NCBI GenBank assembly: GCA_023382535.1 | Contig: JAHDWA010000072.1 | Coordinates: forward strand, 1 to 43,622 | Direction of reading: 5' to 3' | From: Anaerolineae bacterium | GTDB taxonomy: Bacteria > Chloroflexota > Anaerolineae > 4572-78 > J111 | DNA length: 43,622 bases | In this document: piece after piece, positions 38,106-43,622 of the stretch | Position numbering within the stretch: position 1 is the stretch's first letter | How the letters are laid out: each line of letters opens with the position of its first letter | The notes under the pieces: model-generated | Seen by the model: only the letters and a program-made list of their open reading frames with translations | The model's database searches: none | Told to the model about the DNA's origin: nothing | Program-made: the position numbers and the translations under genes

Positions 38106-40487
38106 TTAACGCTCAGAAGACCAAGCCAACAGGGACTGCACCTGTTGAGAGTCAAGCATACCAATCTGTGCAAAAATGGTCATAGCTTCAGCACGATATA
38201 TTCTACTCTCTTCTAGCCGACCTAACTTATAGGCTAAGTAAGCGAGATAACCTAGCCACTGCGCCTCAAGATAGCGGTCGCCGAGGTTCCGAGAAATTTC
38301 CAATGCTTGTTGTAAATATGACTCTGCCGCCTCGGCCTGATCTGTATAGGAATAGGCTACGCCCAAGTTACCCAGGTCAAGGCTGACCATACGCTTATCA
38401 TCAACCCTTTGTGAAATTTCTAAAGCCTGGCGATGCAGCTTAATGGCCTGGTCTACTTCTCCAAGCTTCAGATAGGCCAGCCCCAAATTGCCCAAGTAAG
38501 TATTTTCCTCTAGCAGATTTCCGGTCTTGCGGGCAGAGTCAAGAGCACCTTCAAGATACTCGATTGCTTTTTCGGCTTCTCCTAAATTTCGGAGGACATA
38601 GCCAATTTGCCCGTTGCACCGCTGAATAATTTCTTCACGCCCCATTTTGATGGCTATAGCTAATGCCTGCTGAAAACATTCCAGGGCCAGATGAGCTTGA
38701 TCGAAGTCGTTAAAGACATTGCCAAAATCCATCCAGAGATGAGCCATAATTTCCTGGTTATTCAAATCCTCAGCAATTTTTAGCGCCTGTTCATAGGCAT
38801 CAATTGCGGCCTCTAGCTGCCCCTTCCGGGCATGAGTAAAACCAAGAATCCCCAATAACATCGCTTCTTTCGTCCGATCTTGTAAGACGCGTACAGCGTA
38901 CAATCCATCTTCACAAGCTGTAATGCGATCGTTCCAAAGCCCCCGAAAATCAAGATATCTATCTATTCCCCCTACAAGTTCGATAACCAGAAGCCATTGT
39001 CTCCTTTGCTTGCAAGCCGGGATGATAGCTAATATATGGCGATAGTCGTGGTCTAAATTAGCCAGTTTCTCCTCGCCATAAAGCGTATCTCTCATAATCC
39101 TGACAAATTCTAGCCCTAATTGTATGATAATCTGCGCTGTCGCCGGGAGATTTTGACTGAGATAGGTATAGATTAATTTGTGGTGAACCACATACCGTTG
39201 AGCTTCATATCGCAGTAAGCCATAATTGACCAGTTCCCCACAGGCACGGGTAGTTTCCCAAATTGAAATTTGCAGTCCGGCGGCAACAGTTTCAAGGTTG
39301 AACGGCGCCATCGCCAAAGCGCCTATGATTATCAACATCTGCTGACTACGTTCACTTACCTGGGCAATGCTGTGTCGCAGCAGCACGGGTATACTCTCCG
39401 CACCTCTCGTACCATGATCTAACGCCGCTAAAGGCGTGTAAGACAGCCATTTTAGATAGTTAGCCACATCTAAATTGGTTGCCGCCATGTAACGTCCCGC
39501 CAATTGGACGGCAAGTGGCAATCCGCCCACTAATTCACAAATTTCTTGAGCGTGTGCTTCACTCGTTGCCGTGAAATCCTTCAAAGATTGTAGCAGCTCC
39601 ACTGCTTCAGGGATAGGTAAAGTGCCAAGATCCATTCGAAAATGAACATTGTCCATGCGCTGGCGTGTGGTCAAGAGGACCCCACAGCCTGAGGCTAAAC
39701 TTAGCAATGTGGACAAATCCTCTGCCACCTCAGCCCCGTCAAACACCAGTAAAATTTTCATCCTGGCCAGAACCCGAATGACAGCGTTAGCCGGGTTTGG
39801 TCCTGGGGTTTCGCCTAAGGACAATACAATGTGTTCCAGGGCTGCATCAACCTCAGGGCAGTTGTAGAAATTATAAAAAATTATGCCATGAGGAAATTTC
39901 TTCGGCGGCAGGTCGCCCTCGGTCAATTGCCAGATAGCCTCCCCGGCCAGCGCGCTTTTCCCAATACCGCCAGGACCGCAGAGGGCGACAATTCGGCCTG
40001 GCGCGAGGGCATCAAGCAACTGTTTAAGCTCCCGACTCCGACCCACAAAAAAAGCAGGCCGAGTTGGACGCTGCAATGGAATTGAGGGAGTCACAATTTC
40101 ATTTTTTTGACCCTCGACCCCAGGTGCATCAGCGACGGGCTTAAGCTGTTTCAACAGCAGCGGATGCATGTCCTCACGTCCCAAGCCGTTAGCAGTAAAG
40201 GTTTCCTCAGCCCATTTTGCCCCAAGAAATCCTTGAGTCGCCTCTAAACACACATACACATACTTGTTTAAGACGGCTAAAGAAAAAGGGGTTTTCGGTG
40301 GAGAACTGCTCCGCAAGCGCCTAATTGAACTGGCCGCCCAACTGTCTTCTCCCATTGCTTTAGTCAAAGCTAACATTTTCTCCGCGATAAAGCTATCAGC
40401 GGCCAGTTTATCCAAACTTTTAACAAACCGGATAGCTTCAAAGCCGCGTATTATTTGTTGATTGAGCTTATGCGGGTTAAATGTCAT
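38106..40487 (-). CDS. STAND ATPase: NB-ARC plus TPR repeats
   Basis: 793 residues from the ATG at 40487, which has AGG about nine bases ahead; longer in-frame starts extend into upstream operator DNA. An N-terminal helical region of about 140 residues has no recognised effector. FVGRSRELKQL opens the NB-ARC ATPase, with Walker A LCGPGGIGKSALA (169-181), Walker B KILLVFDGAE (244-253), LLTTRQR (271-277) and GLPLAVQLAG (322-331). A winged-helix segment follows, and then about six TPR repeats (about 560-780, GQLEAAIDAYEQALKIAEDL type). STAND proteins of this build are switched on by ligand binding to the repeats; some are antiphage sensors, others regulators. It is convergent with the DUF499 operon, and its DNA is more AT-rich. 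Confidence 0.88.
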   Translation of the reverse strand: MTFNPHKLNQQIIRGFEAIRFVKSLDKLAADSFIAEKMLALTKAMGEDSWAASSIRRLRSSSPPKTPFSLAVLNKYVYVCLEATQGFLGAKWAEETFTANGLGREDMHPLLLKQLKPVADAPGVEGQKNEIVTPSIPLQRPTRPAFFVGRSRELKQLLDALAPGRIVALCGPGGIGKSALAGEAIWQLTEGDLPPKKFPHGIIFYNFYNCPEVDAALEHIVLSLGETPGPNPANAVIRVLARMKILLVFDGAEVAEDLSTLLSLASGCGVLLTTRQRMDNVHFRMDLGTLPIPEAVELLQSLKDFTATSEAHAQEICELVGGLPLAVQLAGRYMAATNLDVANYLKWLSYTPLAALDHGTRGAESIPVLLRHSIAQVSERSQQMLIIIGALAMAPFNLETVAAGLQISIWETTRACGELVNYGLLRYEAQRYVVHHKLIYTYLSQNLPATAQIIIQLGLEFVRIMRDTLYGEEKLANLDHDYRHILAIIPACKQRRQWLLVIELVGGIDRYLDFRGLWNDRITACEDGLYAVRVLQDRTKEAMLLGILGFTHARKGQLEAAIDAYEQALKIAEDLNNQEIMAHLWMDFGNVFNDFDQAHLALECFQQALAIAIKMGREEIIQRCNGQIGYVLRNLGEAEKAIEYLEGALDSARKTGNLLEENTYLGNLGLAYLKLGEVDQAIKLHRQALEISQRVDDKRMVSLDLGNLGVAYSYTDQAEAAESYLQQALEISRNLGDRYLEAQWLGYLAYLAYKLGRLEESRIYRAEAMTIFAQIGMLDSQQVQSLLAWSSER

Positions 40488-40500
40488 AACTTTTCGCCTG

Positions 40501-40564
40501 GAATTAAGTACACCTGCGCAACGCTGCGCAGAATTACGTAGAAATTTAATCAGGCACTGCGCAA
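40501..40564. promoter_or_regulatory. CTGCGCA operator-like repeats upstream of STAND gene
   Basis: CTGCGCA (40514-40520) and TGCGCAG (40525-40531) form a perfect inverted repeat with a 4-bp gap; a third ACTGCGCAA lies at 40556-40564. GAATTAAGTA and GAATTACGTA flank the inverted repeat. The rest of the 40488-40931 gap shows nothing else I can support. Confidence 0.5.
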
Positions 40565-40931
40565 CCAATTGTGATAATATCGAATTGATACCTAAAAGGA
40601 GCTTGTCTAAATAGTAGCAAATGGACGCTAAACCGCAAACCAGCAAAGCGAAGTTAGTTAATGAAATACGTTTTACGATTTTGTGGGTATTACCACCGAA
40701 GTACCGTAAAACAAGCATTTATCAACGGTCCCATCTAAAAAGTGAGGACATTGGTGAGAGAAATCAATTCAAGAATTTTTGCGATAAGAAGGATCAGATC
40801 GAGTAAACATAAAAATGCTTAAAACTGAGCCAATGATGAATCCGGCTCTGACAGTTGGCAAATTCAAGACCCCATCAGTCTAAGGTAGGTCTTTGTCAAA
40901 CAGTAGGAACATCAAATAATCGAGGTGACTT

Positions 40932-41153
40932 ATGACCACGGAACTTACTGAGGTACAGCGCACCGCACTCGGCGATTGTATTGCCTATCTTTTAGAACGG
41001 TTACGCCACCAAAAAGCTGCTACTGCATCGCAAGACCCCTGGATGCACAACCCACCGATGGCTGCCGAGTCATTGCAGACTGCTAACCGAGAGGACTTTA
41101 CCCCGCTAACTACGCCAGAACAGATGGAGACTCATCCAGGAACTATAGCTTAA
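40932..41153 (+). CDS. Small protein, 73 aa, unknown
   Basis: The ATG at 40932 has GAGGTG five bases upstream. The N-terminal half is a helix (TEVQRTALGDCIAYLLERLRHQK) and the rest is polar and probably unstructured (ASQDPWMHNPPMAAE, TPEQMETHPGTIA). No family is recognised. It lies alone between the STAND gene and the small RHH-like gene in the element, so it may be an accessory protein of the recombinase. Confidence 0.5.
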   Translation: MTTELTEVQRTALGDCIAYLLERLRHQKAATASQDPWMHNPPMAAESLQTANREDFTPLTTPEQMETHPGTIA

Positions 41154-41241
41154 AGGTGAATCAGCATTTCCAACAGGGGATGAGACTCTCCATCCGAATT
41201 CGAAGAGTTCAAAAATATCTATGTAACATCACGATCAAAAT

Positions 41242-41278
41242 TTGCCCCTTTTTTAATTACGATGTATACTTTGTATAC
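41242..41278 (+). promoter_or_regulatory. Promoter TTGCCC-N17-TATACT with GTATAC operator
   Basis: TTGCCC (41242-41247), 17 bp, TATACT (41265-41270). Two palindromic GTATAC boxes (41264-41269 and 41273-41278), 3 bp apart, overlap the -10 box, as in an autoregulated promoter. Confidence 0.6.
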
Positions 41279-41318
41279 TATGTCTTCGCAAAATAAATCT
41301 ACAAAGAAAGGAGAGCAG

Positions 41319-41474
41319 ATGATAGCGTATACATTCCGATTACCACCTAGTCTGTTGGAACAGGCAAAACAAAGAAGCGGTTTTATTACGCTACCAAGAT
41401 TGCTAAGAATACTTTTGGTGAAATACCTTCGAGGTGAAGTCAAAATTTCTGATGAAGATGCAAAAATTGAGTAA
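41319..41474 (+). CDS. Small RHH-like protein upstream of recombinase
   Basis: 51 residues from the ATG at 41319, which has AAAGGAGAG just upstream. MIAYTFRLPPSLLEQAKQ is a strand followed by a helix, then SGFITLPRLLRILLVKYLRGEVKIS gives the second helix, a ribbon-helix-helix-like layout. It probably binds the GTATAC boxes in its own promoter and controls the recombinase operon (inference). Confidence 0.65.
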   Translation: MIAYTFRLPPSLLEQAKQRSGFITLPRLLRILLVKYLRGEVKISDEDAKIE

Positions 41475-41562
41475 GGGAGGTGAATAAAACAATGCCGATG
41501 ACGCTGCTACGCCACCGGCAATGATCACCCACCACAAAACCCGCTAGGAAAGGATTTATGCA

Positions 41563-43536
41563 ATGGGTACAAGTAGTATACCATTATCCGGCTGCGCCTG
41601 CAACCGGCGATTAATCAGCCAATCTTACAACTGCATAGTCATCTCTATATTTCGGGCCATGGCGAGAGCTCTGACTTCTCCCGGCTCTTGCACCCTGGCT
41701 TTCATAATTTTCCCCCCGCTGACTCCTCCTCATAACGTTCCGTTCCCTCTGGATTGGACTGGGCCTTGGGTCGTAGGCATGAGCCTGGTCATTTTTGCCG
41801 CCGCTGTTTTAGTTTCACAACTCGAACCTAGCCCTGCGCAGTTACCTAACATCCCCCTGGAAATTAGCCAGGTAGCCACATTCAATCGCAAAAAAAGGGC
41901 AATTATCTACACTCGCGTCAGTTCTGATGAACAGGCCGAAATCGGCACCAGTTTGGCCAATCAGGTTGAAAAATCTTTAGCCTATGCTCAGGCCAAAGGC
42001 TTGGACGTGGTGGCCATTTTCAAAGAGGATTACACCGGCACAACGCTTGATCGCCCCGAACTGAATAAGGTGCGCGCTATGCTCCGCACCGGGCAAGCGG
42101 AGGTCTTAATCGGGTACAAAACGAGCCGGTTAGATCGTAGCGAATGGGGCGTTAACCTGCTGATTTTGCTGCAAGAGATAAAGTCTTTAAACGCTGAGTT
42201 GCATTACAGCCAGAAAGCCTTGCAAGTTGACCTAAATAATCCGGTCGAGGCGCTAATGCAATCTATCGAAGGGTGGCAGTCCGGCGAAGACCGCAGTAAC
42301 ATTGTGCGACAACTTCAGGAGGGCCGCATTAAGCGTGTAATGGAGGGAGGCGTCATGGTATCTAATAAGCCCCCCTATGGCTACCGGCTGGCAAAAAAGG
42401 GCAATCTCTGCGTACTGGTCATTGATGAGGTTGAGGCCCGGATTATCAGGCTTATTTTCTACTGGTACACCGAGGGGGAAAACGGCCAACCCCTATCTCT
42501 TCGACAAATTGTACATCGTTTGAACGAAATGAAAATACCCACAGCCAGCCACACTGATCACCGTCTGGTAAATCGAAAAAGAGAAGATATTTGTTGGCGA
42601 CCCGGCACAGTACACCAGATTTTGAAAAATGAGACCTATATCGGAACGTGGCATTACAATAAGAAAGCGAAGGTGAACGGAAAACTGGTTCACCGTGATA
42701 AGAGTGAGTGGATTGGTGGGGTAGATGTTCCGGTGATTATTGATCAGGCAACTTTTGCCGCTGCCCAATTTCGGCTGATAGAAAACAAACAAAAAGCCGG
42801 TCGGGTAGCAAAAAGCCAATATCTCATGAGTAAACGCATGAAATGCCATTGCGGCTACAAAATTTGCGGCATAAAAGACGGTCGCCGTGGAGGCAAGTTG
42901 TATTATGGCTGCCCTGGGCGTCGCAGCCCGAAGGCGATGCGGCATACATGTGATTTGCCCTATTTCCCAGCCAGCAAGGTAGATACCCTGATATGGCAGT
43001 GGATAAGAGGCTTCTTCGAAGATGAGGAGCTTTTAGAGCAAGGGATAGCCGACTACCAGGCCCGGCAAGCTGAGGTTATCAAGCCTCTTCTTGCAGAATT
43101 GACGCTTGTTAGCCAGACAATAAATGAATATGAAAAACAACTGGATGAAAATCTACGAGCATTAAAGCTGTTAGGTGATAATCCACCCCTACGTAGTCTG
43201 GCTAATATCCGAGCTGATATAGAGAGGGTCGAGGCGCAACTCGATGGGCTGGAAATGCAACGGCGCAAAATCCAAGCCCAGATGGAAGCCGCGTTAGTTA
43301 GCAAACGTGATATTCATCAGGTCCTTGAGCGCTTAAGACAAATAAAGGCCGAACTAGGCGAAGCCCTAAATTTGGCCGATGTCACTTTTGAAGATCGGCG
43401 CTTTTTGATTGAACGGCTCAATGTCGAGGCGACTTTGCTTGTCGAGAATGGGCAAAAGGTCGTACAGGCGCGTTGTTACCTGGGCGAAAAGGAGTTTAAT
43501 TGTCATTTACCAGACGTTAGGGATAAAGACAAGTAA
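41563..43536 (+). CDS. Large serine recombinase (integrase)
   Basis: 657 residues as annotated from the ATG at 41563. The catalytic domain starts near residue 110 with RAIIYTRVSSDEQ; S120 is the nucleophile. LDRPELNKVRAML, KTSRLDRSEWG and EGWQSGEDRSNIVRQ complete the resolvase fold. The recombinase domain opens with PPYGYRLAK. A zinc beta-ribbon (MKCHCGYKICG ... YYGCPG) and a coiled coil (about 505-600) follow. The first 105 residues are unusual: they include a hydrophobic segment (GPWVVGMSLVIFAAAVLVS, about 68-86) not found in the family. No better start codon is seen close to residue 105, so this extension or a programmed start is open. It presumably integrates and excises the element. Confidence 0.9.
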   Translation: MGTSSIPLSGCACNRRLISQSYNCIVISIFRAMARALTSPGSCTLAFIIFPPLTPPHNVPFPLDWTGPWVVGMSLVIFAAAVLVSQLEPSPAQLPNIPLEISQVATFNRKKRAIIYTRVSSDEQAEIGTSLANQVEKSLAYAQAKGLDVVAIFKEDYTGTTLDRPELNKVRAMLRTGQAEVLIGYKTSRLDRSEWGVNLLILLQEIKSLNAELHYSQKALQVDLNNPVEALMQSIEGWQSGEDRSNIVRQLQEGRIKRVMEGGVMVSNKPPYGYRLAKKGNLCVLVIDEVEARIIRLIFYWYTEGENGQPLSLRQIVHRLNEMKIPTASHTDHRLVNRKREDICWRPGTVHQILKNETYIGTWHYNKKAKVNGKLVHRDKSEWIGGVDVPVIIDQATFAAAQFRLIENKQKAGRVAKSQYLMSKRMKCHCGYKICGIKDGRRGGKLYYGCPGRRSPKAMRHTCDLPYFPASKVDTLIWQWIRGFFEDEELLEQGIADYQARQAEVIKPLLAELTLVSQTINEYEKQLDENLRALKLLGDNPPLRSLANIRADIERVEAQLDGLEMQRRKIQAQMEAALVSKRDIHQVLERLRQIKAELGEALNLADVTFEDRRFLIERLNVEATLLVENGQKVVQARCYLGEKEFNCHLPDVRDKDK

Positions 43537-43543
43537 AGCAAGA

Positions 43544-43577
43544 GGGGTGGATGACTTAATCGCCATCCACCCCTTTT
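43544..43577 (+). terminator. Rho-independent terminator of recombinase
   Basis: A perfect 10-bp stem GGGGTGGATG / CATCCACCCC with a 10-nt loop and TTTT behind it, eight bases after the recombinase stop codon. Confidence 0.85.
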
Positions 43578-43587
43578 CGTTGGAGGC

Positions 43588-43614
43588 GCAGGACAGGCAT
43601 TAGACCTGACCTGC
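43588..43614. repeat. Imperfect inverted repeat at right edge
   Basis: GCAGGACAGG and CCTGACCTGC (9 of 10 pairs, 7-nt loop) right after the terminator. It could be part of a recombinase attachment site, but the matching half is not visible in the window. Confidence 0.3.
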
Positions 43615-43622
43615 TGCTTGCT

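Larger units (their letters stand above)
22139..43580. mobile_element. Candidate integrative element with defence cargo
   Basis: The interval begins with a minus-strand DNA-transfer module (FtsK/TraB-like ATPase, DUF2637 protein, small membrane proteins, ribbon-helix-helix regulator). It carries a helicase/methylase/DUF499 operon and a STAND ATPase and ends with a large serine recombinase followed by a terminator. The composition is that of an integrative conjugative or mobilisable element, similar in style to actinobacterial elements with FtsK and DUF2637. I find no relaxase, replication gene or direct-repeat attachment site, so both boundaries are approximate; the right end may be beyond the window. 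Confidence 0.6.

Noticed and set aside
38025..38216. 63-codon frame after DUF499
   Set aside because: No ribosome site, overlaps the end of the STAND gene and has no domain; 37,898-38,105 otherwise shows nothing.
40621..40806. 61-codon frame upstream of STAND gene
   Set aside because: No ribosome site; AT-rich intergenic composition and no recognisable domain.

Overview
The window is a GC-rich bacterial chromosome segment. The gene families fit a Chloroflexota (Anaerolineae-like) genome: many NarL/HisKA_3-type regulators, an RRM RNA-binding protein, CarD, a DUF2637 transfer protein and abundant short palindromic repeats. No rRNA, tRNA or CRISPR array is visible, so this assignment is inference only.

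Positions 1-22,060 look like a signalling and stress neighbourhood. In order it holds: the 3' end of a UPF0182 membrane protein; a NarL-type regulator; a minus-strand cluster (CheY-like receiver, small membrane proteins, winged-helix protein, YtxH-like protein); a glycogen branching enzyme; a DEAD-box RNA helicase; a very large CheB-CheR-PAS-histidine kinase with the remnant of a response regulator behind it; a degenerate receiver; a second histidine kinase/NarL pair; and then small membrane or stress proteins, a receiver, an RRM protein, CarD, a pentapeptide-repeat protein, a beta-repeat protein, a fatty-acid desaturase and a divergent GroEL. Three genes here (YtxH-like, a 125-residue membrane protein and a lone receiver) share an upstream element. 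Each copy runs exactly 94 bp from TTGTAGG to TATCCTG and carries a TTGTAGG-N7-CCKACAA dyad. I read it as a regulon promoter, perhaps controlled by the adjacent two-component pair.

Positions ~22,100-43,580 look like an integrated mobile element. The left part (minus strand) has a conjugation-like module: FtsK/TraB-like ATPase, DUF2637 membrane/coiled-coil protein, small membrane proteins and a ribbon-helix-helix regulator with a consensus promoter. The right end has a large serine recombinase and a perfect terminator. No relaxase or replication gene is visible, and no attachment-site repeat was identified.

The cargo is a plus-strand operon of six genes (26,180-37,897): a DEAH/SNF2-type helicase ending in DUF3883, an unknown 195-residue protein, an HU-like protein lacking its DNA-bending arms, a DUF1156 Zn-ribbon adenine methylase, a GxxExxY protein, and a DUF499 ATPase with an N-terminal HEPN-like motif. 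A STAND (NB-ARC/TPR) ATPase is encoded convergently after it. The helicase/methylase/DUF499 set resembles defence gene clusters related in style to DISARM and other methylase-helicase systems, but none of DISARM's DUF1998 or phospholipase-D genes is present. The operon is invaded by eight copies of a palindromic repeat beginning AACCGC. These sit in every intergenic gap and, twice, in frame inside the helicase gene. A divergent, well-formed promoter just upstream of the operon appears to drive a ~140-nt structured small RNA.
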